Positions 16,456 through 24,215 of a DNA stretch of 64,000 nt are shown here, one piece after another. The notes under the pieces were generated by a model. The model did no database searches and was not told the DNA's origin. It was given only the letters and a program-made list of their open reading frames with translations. A program made the translations under genes and the position numbers. Origin of the DNA: Paractinoplanes brasiliensis (GTDB taxonomy: Bacteria > Actinomycetota > Actinomycetes > Mycobacteriales > Micromonosporaceae); NCBI RefSeq assembly GCF_004362215.1, contig NZ_SNWR01000001.1, forward strand, positions 6,864,001 to 6,928,000. Direction: 5' to 3'. How positions within the stretch are numbered: position 1 is the first letter of the stretch; each line of letters starts with the position of its first letter.

Positions 16456-18221
16456 GACGACAGCCACGCCGTCAGCTGGACGATGTCGCCCGGCGCAGCC
16501 CGGTGCACCGCGGCGACCACCTCGGGCCGGCGGAACAGGGCGGAAACCGACGCCTCCTCCGTGAGGTGCCGCATGCTGAGCGCCAGCCCGGCCCACGCCT
16601 CGGGCGTGTCGTCCGTGGCCACCTCTTCGGTGTAGAGCGCGAGCGCCCGCTCGTAGTCGCCGTCCACGTACGCCTGGTCGGAGGCGGGCACCTCACCCGC
16701 AGCGACGCCCATCTTGAGCAGGCCCACCGGCAGCCGGGAACGCGGCGGCACGTCCGACGGCGCGACGCTCGACTCCGGCAGCTCGCCCGGCGAGAGCCCG
16801 GCCCGCCACCGCTCGACCAGACCGGTGACGTCGACGGTCATGTTCCGCACCCGCCAGGCCACCAGGTGCCCGGCCGACGACTCGCGGGCCAGCGACTCGA
16901 GCCGGGCGGGCAAGAGCTCGCTCGACCAGCGGGCCGCCGCCGCGCTCATCTCCGCGACGAACGCCGTGCCGGCCTCGGTGAGCAGCGGCGACGCACCCGC
17001 CACGAGCAGCGCCTGCCGCACCTGGGTGCGCCACCGCGCGAACTCCACCTCCGCCTTTCCGGAGGCGTCGGTCCTGCGGAACGTACGCCAGAAATCCGTC
17101 ACGCCCAGGTGCGCGTAAATGCCTTGCAGCAGCCCCGACAGCGGCCGCGGGTCGTCGCGCCACGGGGCGTACAGGTCCTTGACTGCCGACGGTTTCTGCA
17201 GCTCGACCTGGTCGGTCAGGGCGGCCAGCTTGGCGTGCTGACACTCGTGGATCAGGGTCAGCGCGAACTGGTGCGGCCCGCCGGCGGCGCTCATGTTCAC
17301 ACCCCCGTACGCGTGCAAACTGGTGTTGCTGACCCCGTTGGGCACCGGTTCCGCCGTCAACGGCACAACCGCGCGCAGCACCTCGTCGATCCCGGTCGAA
17401 TACTCCTCGAACTGCTGCCGCAGGATCTCGAGGGCGCCGTGGAAGATCCTCGACCAGCTCGCCGCCTGAGCCGCCGTCAGCCGCGGGGGCGGGCCGGTCA
17501 ACTGCGCTTTCGTGTACGGGTCGGACATGTCGCGAAACGGGTCGATGTCGTCGAGATACACCGTTCGCAGTGTCGAGTACGTGGTTCCCAGCCGGCGCAG
17601 CGGCAACCACCGCTCGTCGGCCTCGCTGCCCAGGTCACGCAGCACGAGCCGGGTGTCCTCGTGCACGATCTCGACCCGCCCCGGCGCCACCGTCACCGTC
17701 GCCCGCCCGTGCACCCCCGGCGGGGCGAGCCGCGCCAGCCCCAGCCCCGGCAACATCACCGCCCCGTCCCGGACGACCACGTCGACGCTGCTCTCACGGC
17801 TGTCCTCGCGGCTGTTCTCACGGCTGCCCGTGTGGCTGCTTGTGTGGCTGCCCGTGTGGCTGCTCTTGTGGCTGCTTGTGTGGCTGCTTGTGTGGCTGCT
17901 CTTGTGGCGCGACGTGATCGCGTACGCGGTGCTCAGCCAGCCGAGATAGCCGAGGTCGGCCTCCAGCGGCACCTCGTCGCCGGTCTGATGGGCCAGCCGC
18001 CGGATGCAGTGGACCAGCCACGCGCCGACGTTCGGGTAGTCGAGCAGCTCGTCGGGGATGTCGGGTTCCAGCGTGTGCCCGGCCTTCGCGGCGTCGTTGA
18101 CCAGCATGCGCAACAGCACCCGGCGTTTGCGGCGCTGACCGGTGGCGAGCGCGGCCAGGCTGTCCGGCGTGCCGAAGCCCGTGCCGAGGTCGCGGGCCAG
18201 GGTCTCGGGGTCAAACTCCAC
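16452..18221 (-). CDS. HExxH-type putative peptide beta-hydroxylase (mod_HExxH)
   Basis: A 589-residue protein with the metal-binding HECQH at residues 325-329, set in FALTLIHECQHAKLAALTD. This is the signature of the aKG-HExxH group, known from RiPP clusters to hydroxylate peptide side chains at the beta carbon next to radical-SAM cyclophane enzymes. GTG 18221 overlaps the rSAM stop by 11 bp. Residues 107-145 are a low-complexity Ser-His-Thr linker built from a 12-bp tandem repeat, separating an N-terminal helical domain from the catalytic part. The C-terminus resembles a small TPR-like helical region (DYERALALYTEEVATDDTPEAWAGLALSMR). The role on the adjacent precursor is inference. Confidence 0.82.
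   Translation of the reverse strand: MEFDPETLARDLGTGFGTPDSLAALATGQRRKRRVLLRMLVNDAAKAGHTLEPDIPDELLDYPNVGAWLVHCIRRLAHQTGDEVPLEADLGYLGWLSTAYAITSRHKSSHTSSHTSSHKSSHTGSHTSSHTGSRENSREDSRESSVDVVVRDGAVMLPGLGLARLAPPGVHGRATVTVAPGRVEIVHEDTRLVLRDLGSEADERWLPLRRLGTTYSTLRTVYLDDIDPFRDMSDPYTKAQLTGPPPRLTAAQAASWSRIFHGALEILRQQFEEYSTGIDEVLRAVVPLTAEPVPNGVSNTSLHAYGGVNMSAAGGPHQFALTLIHECQHAKLAALTDQVELQKPSAVKDLYAPWRDDPRPLSGLLQGIYAHLGVTDFWRTFRRTDASGKAEVEFARWRTQVRQALLVAGASPLLTEAGTAFVAEMSAAAARWSSELLPARLESLARESSAGHLVAWRVRNMTVDVTGLVERWRAGLSPGELPESSVAPSDVPPRSRLPVGLLKMGVAAGEVPASDQAYVDGDYERALALYTEEVATDDTPEAWAGLALSMRHLTEEASVSALFRRPEVVAAVHRAAPGDIVQLTAWLSS
17787..17903 (-). repeat. 12-bp tandem repeat encoding a Ser-His-Thr linker
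   Basis: Units such as TGTGGCTGCTTG (plus strand) repeat about nine times with point changes. They encode SSHT/SSHK/TGSH tetrapeptides, then SREN/SRED variants, in the HExxH protein. Unit length is a multiple of three, so copy-number change keeps the frame. Confidence 0.85.
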
Positions 18222-19425
18222 CGGGCCGCCTCCTCGTGCCGATCTTCGCCAGCTCGCCGGACACCCGCGCCCGGACATGGTCGATGAGAAACTTCAGGTC
18301 AGGGCAGTAGACCGACGGGTTGAGGAACCCTTCGCCGGCGCGGAAGCGGTGGGTGTAGTTGCCGCCGCCGCAGATCTCGTGGATCGAGCAGGCCCGGCAG
18401 GTGGCGCTCAGGGCGTCCCGGCCGAGCTGCCGGGCCACGATCTGCGGAGCCAACAGCGCGGCGTCGAACGGGTTGCTGCCACCGGCCGTACGCACCTGGG
18501 TGGCGCCCGCGAACGCGGTCTTCAACGTGTCGACCTGCTCGACAGTCCCGTCGGTCTCGATCACGGCCACCCGGATCGGCTGCAACCCGACCGACTCCGA
18601 CGTGCCCGTGCCACCCAGCGTCAACGCGAGCAGATCGTCGAACAGCCGTACTTTTGTTTCCTGTCCCGGCCCGGTTGCTTCTTCTGCCGGTGCGTCGAAC
18701 CATCTGTCGAAGACCAAAGACAGCCATTCCCCGTACGCCGGAGGGCCGCCCTCGACGCGCCCCGGCGGGGGAGTGCTCCAGTTGCCGTGAGGCAGCAGAA
18801 AGTCCACGGTCGGCGGTCCGAGTTCGACCAGGGCCTCGTACGTGGTGATCGGGTCGTTCCGCAGATCCACGGTGCACAGCAGACCGGCGTACAGGCGCTG
18901 ATGTCCTCGCAACACGTGCAGGCCGCGCAGAACATCGGCGTGGCTGCCGCGCCCGTCCCTGAACACCCGGTGGCGGTCATGCCCCGCCTGGTCACCGTCG
19001 ACGCTGACGGCCACCCGGATGTTCCAGCGCTCACAAACCTCGGCGACCGGCTCGTCGAACAGCAGCCCGTTCGTCTGCATGCCGAGCCGCAGTCTCTCGG
19101 ATCCGATGATCGTGGTGGCTCTTTCTGCCAGCCTGTTGAGGTGCTCGGCGCCGGCCAGCAGGGGTTCGCCACCGTGGAAGACCAGGCTGACCGTCTCACC
19201 GGTGTGCTCAGCGATCCGGTGGCACGCCGTCGTGAACACGGCCTCACTCATCACCCGCGGCTGGGCCCGCCACCCCTGATCAGCCGACTCGTAGACGTAG
19301 CAGTACCCACACGCCAAATTGCACCGGCTGTGAACCTTCACGACGAACTGGTTGAACCTTTTCGGCACCCAGCCACGGGCCGTCAGCGCCGTCACGTCGA
19401 GGCCGTCGGGCCAGGACACGTTCAT
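18211..19425 (-). CDS. FxsB-like radical SAM/SPASM peptide maturase
   Basis: A 404-residue radical SAM enzyme. The cluster motif is CNLACGYC (C35, C39, C42), followed by the SAM-binding region VFHGGEPLL and QTNGLLFDEPV. The SPASM-like C-terminus carries C343, C346, C352 (in CRACSIHEICGGGNYTHR) and C374. The CGGGxYxHR signature and early KRFNQFVVKVHSRCNLAC match FxsB enzymes, which form cyclophane bonds between an aromatic residue and the residue two positions on. It starts 36 bp after the precursor stop and overlaps the hydroxylase-like gene. Expected reaction: C-C cross-linking of the F-x-S motif in the adjacent precursor. Confidence 0.9.
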   Translation of the reverse strand: MNVSWPDGLDVTALTARGWVPKRFNQFVVKVHSRCNLACGYCYVYESADQGWRAQPRVMSEAVFTTACHRIAEHTGETVSLVFHGGEPLLAGAEHLNRLAERATTIIGSERLRLGMQTNGLLFDEPVAEVCERWNIRVAVSVDGDQAGHDRHRVFRDGRGSHADVLRGLHVLRGHQRLYAGLLCTVDLRNDPITTYEALVELGPPTVDFLLPHGNWSTPPPGRVEGGPPAYGEWLSLVFDRWFDAPAEEATGPGQETKVRLFDDLLALTLGGTGTSESVGLQPIRVAVIETDGTVEQVDTLKTAFAGATQVRTAGGSNPFDAALLAPQIVARQLGRDALSATCRACSIHEICGGGNYTHRFRAGEGFLNPSVYCPDLKFLIDHVRARVSGELAKIGTRRRPGGV

Positions 19426-19461
19426 CAGCCGGCCCCCTGAGCCGCCGTACGGATGGCTGGT

Positions 19462-19632
19462 CTACAGGTCGGCGTCCACGAACGAGTTGAAACCCCCCGG
19501 CCCCTCCAGCGCATCGGGCGAGTAAACCCGCTCGATCGCCGCCCGCAGGGCCGGACTGAGCTCGGCCAGCAGATCGTCATTCAGGTCCTGGAGGTCTCGC
19601 AGGTCGACGCCCTCGGGTTCGTTTGCTTCCAC
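19462..19632 (-). CDS. FxS-type RiPP precursor peptide
   Basis: A 56-residue acidic peptide. Leader: MEANEPEGVDLRDLQDLN ... LSPALRAAIERVYSPDALE. The core after GPGG reads FNSFVDADL (F48 to L56). F48-N49-S50 is the F-x-S motif of FxsA precursors; F51-V52-D53 is a second aromatic-x-x unit. In classical FxSxx-COOH precursors Ser is third from the end, whereas here six residues follow it. GTG 19632 is set by GGAGGA eight bases upstream; the frame extends to a TTG at 19662, which has no such site. First gene of the operon. Confidence 0.85.
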   Translation of the reverse strand: MEANEPEGVDLRDLQDLNDDLLAELSPALRAAIERVYSPDALEGPGGFNSFVDADL

Positions 19633-19721
19633 GCTGTTCCTCCGATCGCCCCGGACCCGCAAGACGGCCAGCCGCCCAACGAGCCGAAAGGAGTTTCCCC
19701 GAACCTATTGATAAGGGTCTA

Positions 19722-19752
19722 ACAGGCATACCCGCCTGTCCACTTGGGGACA
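19722..19752. promoter_or_regulatory. Two overlapping inverted repeats upstream of the RiPP precursor
   Basis: ACAGGC-ATACCC-GCCTGT (19722-19739) overlaps TGTCC-ACTTGG-GGACA (19737-19752), about 90-120 bp before the precursor GTG on the minus strand. The spacing fits an operator or promoter region. No regulator gene is in the operon. Confidence 0.35.
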
Positions 19753-19964
19753 CACCCACAACCCGCGGCGACTGGCCGAGGTAGTGTGCTGCGCCGCCCG
19801 TCATTCCCTTGCACCCACTCCGCCGGAATGAGTGCACCCCCCTATCACCGCCTGACTGGCGTAGACCCTGATGTGCCGATGCGAAAACATTGCCGGGCTC
19901 GGCCTCGCAGGGCAGGTGACCTTTCTCGGCGCCCTGTTCGGACGCACGTGCGGGGTGTCCGCGC

Positions 19965-20165
19965 GCGTGTTGTCCGCGCGTGTTGTCCGCGCGTGTTGTC
20001 CGCGCGTGTTGTCCGCGCGTGTTGTCCGCGCGTGTTGTCCGCGCACGTGTTGTTCGCGCACGTGTTGTTCGCGCACGTGTTGTCCCCCGCGCGTTGTCCG
20101 CGCGCGTGTTGTCCCCCGCGCGTGGTCCGCGCACGTGTTGTCCCCCGCACGTGGTCCGCGCACGC
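19965..20165. repeat. 13-bp GTGTTGTCCGCGC minisatellite
   Basis: Six identical 13-bp units (GCGTGTTGTCCGC) run from 19965 to 20042, followed by 15-bp and longer degenerate variants (GCGCACGTGTTGTTC, GTGTTGTCCCCCGC) to about 20165. Because 13 is not a multiple of three, long repetitive frames appear on both strands, but none has a credible start or codon pattern. It sits about 330 bp upstream of the RiPP operon in a gene-free region. Confidence 0.9.
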
Positions 20166-20354
20166 AGTGCCCCCACGCAGCGCCACCCTGTACGCCCACC
20201 CAGGCGGTCCCACTCGAACGCCCATCAGGATTACTCAAAGCGCCTGAAATATCGTGATTTAACCGGTCTTGCATGTAGAGCTGCCGCCGCCTCCCCCACC
20301 CGCCCCGGGACGAGGGGGCAGAACCTACACCGCTGTCAAACTGATCAAGGCTGT

Positions 20355-20522
20355 TTGTCCACAGGGGCTTCGCCTGCGGTGTCCCGCCTCCGCCAGTTGT
20401 CCACAGGCGGTAGCGGGGGATCCGTAACGCGAACGGCTCTGTCTCACTTGCGGTGGTGACGGTGGGTGAGGTTATCCGAGCAGGATGCGGTGGCGGAGAA
20501 GAGTGAATCCTGCTTATCCATA
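20355..20522. promoter_or_regulatory. Cluster of DnaA-box-like sites
   Basis: TTGTCCACA occurs perfectly at 20355-20363 and 20397-20405, 42 bp apart and in the same orientation. TTATCCGAG (20472-20480) and TTATCCATA (20514-20522) are weaker matches to the same 9-mer. No dnaA, dnaN or other origin gene is nearby, so this is not obviously oriC; a DnaA-binding or titration site is possible. Confidence 0.4.
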
Positions 20523-20549
20523 CATTTGGCGCTTCAGCAGTTTGGTTTT

Positions 20550-20561
20550 GGTGTTAACACC
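20550..20561. promoter_or_regulatory. 12-bp perfect palindrome GGTGTTAACACC
   Basis: An AT-centred perfect palindrome in otherwise GC-rich intergenic DNA, about 280 bp upstream of a small secreted-protein gene. A second dyad GTCGCG-GATGT-CGCGAC lies at 20623-20639. Candidate operator sites; the bound protein is unknown. I see no gene between 20562 and 20842. Confidence 0.3.
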
Positions 20562-20842
20562 TTCGGTTGTGCACGAGCAGGTCACCCGGGTCGCCCCTGG
20601 CGGTGGGTTGCTGTTGGTTGAAGTCGCGGATGTCGCGACGCCAGACCCAGGCGAACCGCCGACCGGATGCCCGGCAGACAGTTCGTATGCAAAGCCGAAG
20701 TCGGCCGGGCGTTGCACCATGCGAAGCTAATTTCCCTGGTCCGAGCCCCGAGGTGAATAGGGGTGTGTTCAGGGGTCCCGGTCGCGCCGGGTGGCTACAC
20801 CATGGACGGTGTTCGCTAGTGCTCCCCTTTTGGAGGTTCACC

Positions 20843-21166
20843 ATGCGCCACCGGATCCTCGCGCTCGCCGCCGCCACCGCCGCCGTGGCTGCCCTCGTCG
20901 CCGTCCCCACCGCGGCCCAGGCGGCCACCGCCGCCGACACCATTCCCCTGTGGCAGTGTGTCCAGGGTGGCGGCGTCGGGCTGCCCAGTTCCGTCAACGG
21001 CACCATCACGAGCATTCTCTGCTTCGGCGGCTCGTCCAACACCAACAATGTGACCAACGATCCGGCCACTGGCTGCCTGGCGCCGACCGTCTGGACCGAG
21101 AAGGTCACCGTCATCCACGCGGTGCCGTACGGCACCTTCCGTATCCCGTACCTCACCTGCGTCTGA
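20843..21166 (+). CDS. Small secreted protein of unknown function
   Basis: A 107-residue protein with a typical Sec signal: MRHRILALAAATAAVAALVA, and a predicted cut after AQA near residue 27. The mature part is about 80 residues with four Cys (WQCVQ, ILCFG, GCLAP, LTCV), likely forming two disulfides, and is rich in Thr, Asn and Gly. I do not recognise a family. TGGAGGT eight bases before ATG 20843 gives a firm start; the longer open frame upstream is not needed. It stands alone, divergent in position from the RiPP operon and convergent with the glucan operon. Confidence 0.75.
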   Translation: MRHRILALAAATAAVAALVAVPTAAQAATAADTIPLWQCVQGGGVGLPSSVNGTITSILCFGGSSNTNNVTNDPATGCLAPTVWTEKVTVIHAVPYGTFRIPYLTCV

Positions 21167-21245
21167 GGTAACGATTTCGGACGCGGCGGGATCGCGTCAG
21201 GTGTCGTAACGGCCCGCCGCGCCAGGACGAGCGCGTCCACCTGCT

Positions 21246-21289
21246 CCGGCCCGGTTCGACGGCCCCCCTCGGCCGCCGAGCCGGGCCGG
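21246..21289 (+). terminator. Hairpin downstream of the small secreted protein
   Basis: CCGGCCCGG (21246-21254) pairs with CCGGGCCGG (21281-21289) across a GC-rich loop. A second dyad, CGCGGCGGG (from about 21183) with CCCGCCGCG (to about 21222), precedes it. Confidence 0.5.
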
Positions 21290-21292
21290 GGG

Positions 21293-21658
21293 TCAGCTGG
21301 TGGCCGACTCCAGCGTGAGGCGCCGGTGCAGGTAGCTTCCCCGCTTGCCGGTGGCTCCGTTGACCCGTAGCCACGGTTGGATCGTGGTGGTCCCGGCCGG
21401 CACGACGATCAGGGCGAACGTCGCCCGGCTGCCGAGCCGCATCTCAGCGCCCGCGTCGACGGCCGCGTCCGCGACAACCTCCGCTTTCACCATGGTGGCG
21501 GTGGACACCGAGACGCTGCGGGCCGGCAGCAGCGGGACGAAGCCGTTGGCGGGTGCGATGGTGATGCCGTTGACGTCGCACAGGGCTGGGGCGGGCGGTA
21601 TGGCAGCTGCGGGGCCTCCGGCGGCGACAACGCCCAGGCGCGACCCAGCCGGACGTGC
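21293..21658 (-). pseudogene. Start-less gene fragment, beta-rich protein C-terminus
   Basis: From the in-frame stop at 21659-21661 the minus strand stays open for about 120 codons with coding-like base use, but has no usable start before an internal GTG at 21508. It reads ... ALCDVNGITIAPANGFVPLL, ARSVSVSTATMVKAEVVAD, TFALIVVPAGTTTIQPWLRV, LHRRLTLESATS. Alternating hydrophobic residues suggest a beta-sandwich domain of a secreted or surface protein. I read it as the 3' remnant of a truncated gene; the family is not recognised. Confidence 0.4.
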
Positions 21659-21661
21659 CTA

Positions 21662-21889
21662 CTACAACACGCTGGGCTGCCTGTTGGTCGCCGTGGCGAG
21701 GTGGGTACGTTGTTTTTGAGTGAGCTGGTCGCGGCGCTGAGCGTGATCGAACAGCCGGCCGGTCATGATGGTGATGCCGTCGGTGATCGAGGCGTCGAGG
21801 TGCCGACCGGTCGCGGTGTTTGCGGTCTTGTTGTGGTTGCGGTGAATTCGCAGGCCGTTGTCCGGTTGCGGGTGGGTGCAACTCGTCAT
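21662..21889 (-). CDS. Possible 75-residue hypothetical protein
   Basis: ATG 21889 opens MTSCTHPQPDNGLRIHRNHN and continues KTANTATGRHLDASITDGIT ... FDHAQRRDQLTQKQRTHLA to a TAG at 21662. It is rich in Thr, His, Asn and Gln, unlike neighbouring genes, and lies just past the terminator of the glucan operon. No ribosome site is evident. It may be real and imported, or a remnant next to the fragment at 21293. Confidence 0.25.
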   Translation of the reverse strand: MTSCTHPQPDNGLRIHRNHNKTANTATGRHLDASITDGITIMTGRLFDHAQRRDQLTQKQRTHLATATNRQPSVL

Positions 21890-21925
21890 GCTGTGGTCAA
21901 GGCCGTGAATCGAACCAAGAAAACA

Positions 21926-21956
21926 CCGTCGGCCCGTTCGGGAAACGGGCCGACGG
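21926..21956 (-). terminator. Terminator of the glgE-treS-mak-glgB operon
   Basis: Thirteen-base arms (CCGTCGGCCCGTT and AACGGGCCGACGG) around a 5-base loop; reading the minus strand, the stem is followed by TGTTTTCTT. It lies 67 bp beyond the glgB stop. Confidence 0.85.
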
Positions 21957-22022
21957 CGGGAAGATTGGGCCGGCGGCGGGAAGGAGCCCACAGTGGGGGA
22001 GGGGCCCACCGTGCGAAGAGGG

Positions 22023-24182
22023 TTACTCCTCCAGGCGGAGCCAGATGGCGCCCAGGGGTGGCACGCGCAGGGAGACTGAGTGGTCGAAGCCGTGCCAGGG
22101 GAGGGGGTCGGTGTCGACGCCGCCCAGGTTTCCTACGCCGGAGCCGCCGTAGAGGTCGCTGTCGGTGTTGATGACCTCTGTCCAGCGGCCGGGGCGGGGC
22201 AGGCCGATGCGGTAGCCCTCGTGCGGGATCGCGGCGAAGTTGACGATGCAGGCCAGCGGGGCGCCGTTCGGGGGGAAGCGGACGAACGAGAACGTGTTGT
22301 GCTGGGAGTCCTCGCTGGTGATCCAGCGGAAGCCGCTCGCCGACGTGTCCTGGGTCCAGATGGCGGGGGTTTCCTTGTAGACCCGGTTGAGGTCTTTCAC
22401 CAAGGATTGGACGCCGCTGAACTGGGGGTCGGACAGCAGGTCCCAGTCGAGGCCGCGTTCCTCGCTCCATTCGCGCAGGTCGCCCAGTTCGGCGCCCATG
22501 AACAGCAGCTGTTTGCCGGTGAAGGCCCACATGAAGCCCAGCAGCGCCCGCGTGTTGGCCAGTTTCTGCCACAGGTCGCCGGGCATCTTGCCGGTCAGCG
22601 AGCCCTTGCCGTGCACGACCTCGTCGTGGCTGATCGGCAGGATGTAGTTCTCGCTCCAGGCGTACACCGTCGCGAAGGTCATCTGGTGGTGGTGCCACTG
22701 GCGGTAGATGGGCTCCTTCTCGATGTACGACAGGGTGTCGTTCATCCAGCCCATGTTCCATTTGAAGCCGAACCCGAGTCCGCCCAGGTGGGTGGGGCGG
22801 GTGACGCCGGGCCACGCCGTCGACTCCTCGGCCACCGTGATGACGCCGGGGTAGTTCTTGTAGACGGTCGCGTTCATCTCCTGCAGGAAACTGATCGCGT
22901 CGAGGTTTTCGCGGCCCCCGTACTGGTTGGGAGACCACTCGCCGTCCTTGCGGGAGTAGTCCAGGTACAGCATCGAGGCCACCGCGTCGACCCGCAGGCC
23001 GTCGGCGTGGAACTCCTCGCACCAGTAGAGCGCGTTCGCGACCAGGAAGTTGCGCACCTCTTTGCGGCCGAAGTCGAACACGTACGTACCCCAGTCGGGG
23101 TGTTCGCCGCGGCGCCAGTCGCCGTGTTCGTACAGCGGGGTGCCGTCGAAACGGGCGAGGGCCCATTCGTCCTTGGGGAAGTGGGCCGGCACCCAGTCGA
23201 GGATCACGCCGATGCCGGCCTGGTGCAGCTTGTCGACCAGGTGGCGGAACTCGTCGGGGGTGCCGAACCGCGACGTGGGGGCGAAGTAGCCGGTGACCTG
23301 GTAACCCCAGGAGCCGCCGAACGGGTGCTCCATCACGGGCATCAGCTCGACGTGCGTGAAGCCGGCCTCCACCACGTACTCCACGAGCTGGTCGGCCAGC
23401 TCGGTGTAGGACAGACCCGGCCGCCACGAGCCCAGATGCACCTCGTACGCGCTCATCGGCTCCTCGTGCCACTGCTTCGTGGCGCGCCGAGCCATCCAGT
23501 CGTCGTCGGCCCACTCGTACGCGGTCTCGTAGACGACCGAAGCCGTGGCGGGCGGCACCTCGGTGTGCTGGGCGAGCGGGTCGGCGTGTTCGCGCCACTG
23601 CCCGTCCCGTCCGAGGATCTTGAACTTGTACTTGTTGCCGATGCGCGCCTCCGGCAGGTAGATCTCCCACACACCGCTCGAGCCCAGCGAGCGCATCGGC
23701 CACCCGTCGTACGGACCCCAGCCGGTGAAGTCGCCGATCACCTGCACGCCCTGGGCGCCCGGGGCCCACACGGCGAACCCGACACCCTGACCGGCGGCGC
23801 CTCGGGGCTGCGCGCCCAGCACCTTCCACAGTTTCTCGTGCCGGCCCTCGCCGATCAGGTGCAGGTCGAGCTCGCCCAGCGTGGGCAGGTGACGGTACGG
23901 GTCGTCGGTCACCTCGCCGTCGACGTCGAGCCGGTAGTCGAGGACCGTGCCGGGCAGTTCGGCGGCGAAGATGCCGTCCGGGTGCACCTTGGTCATCTCG
24001 ACGCGTTCGCCCTCGTGCACCACGGCCACCGCCTTGGCGCCCTTGCGCAGCGTGCGGATCACCGTGCTCCCGCCGCCGGGGTGGGCGCCGAGGACCGAGT
24101 GCGGGTCATGGGTGTCGCCGGCCACCACGCTGTTCATGGCGCGCTGGTCGGCGGCGAGCGAGGAAGCGGAATGGCCGATCAC
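22023..24182 (-). CDS. glgB: 1,4-alpha-glucan branching enzyme
   Basis: A 719-residue GH13 branching enzyme that adds alpha-1,6 branches to the linear glucan made by GlgE. An N-terminal CBM48-type module (FAVWAPGAQGVQVIGDFTGW) precedes the catalytic barrel. Barrel motifs are GYFAPTSRFG, GLRVDAVASMLYLDY (nucleophile Asp), AEESTAW (acid Glu) and PISHDEVVHGKGS. GTG 24182 has GGAGAA eight bases upstream. Last gene of the four-gene operon, 33 bp after the maltokinase stop. Confidence 0.96.
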   Translation of the reverse strand: MIGHSASSLAADQRAMNSVVAGDTHDPHSVLGAHPGGGSTVIRTLRKGAKAVAVVHEGERVEMTKVHPDGIFAAELPGTVLDYRLDVDGEVTDDPYRHLPTLGELDLHLIGEGRHEKLWKVLGAQPRGAAGQGVGFAVWAPGAQGVQVIGDFTGWGPYDGWPMRSLGSSGVWEIYLPEARIGNKYKFKILGRDGQWREHADPLAQHTEVPPATASVVYETAYEWADDDWMARRATKQWHEEPMSAYEVHLGSWRPGLSYTELADQLVEYVVEAGFTHVELMPVMEHPFGGSWGYQVTGYFAPTSRFGTPDEFRHLVDKLHQAGIGVILDWVPAHFPKDEWALARFDGTPLYEHGDWRRGEHPDWGTYVFDFGRKEVRNFLVANALYWCEEFHADGLRVDAVASMLYLDYSRKDGEWSPNQYGGRENLDAISFLQEMNATVYKNYPGVITVAEESTAWPGVTRPTHLGGLGFGFKWNMGWMNDTLSYIEKEPIYRQWHHHQMTFATVYAWSENYILPISHDEVVHGKGSLTGKMPGDLWQKLANTRALLGFMWAFTGKQLLFMGAELGDLREWSEERGLDWDLLSDPQFSGVQSLVKDLNRVYKETPAIWTQDTSASGFRWITSEDSQHNTFSFVRFPPNGAPLACIVNFAAIPHEGYRIGLPRPGRWTEVINTDSDLYGGSGVGNLGGVDTDPLPWHGFDHSVSLRVPPLGAIWLRLEE

Positions 24183-24215
24183 TAGGGGTTCTCCTCCAAC
24201 AGTTCTTCGGGAAGG

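Noticed and set aside
19965..20165. CRISPR array
   Set aside because: Units are 13-15 bp and directly abutting, with no unique spacers and no cas genes.
19577..20176. Repetitive protein (ARTTRADNTRGQHA type) across the minisatellite
   Set aside because: Arises in all frames because the 13-bp unit is read cyclically; no ribosome site, no natural start, and it would overlap the precursor region.
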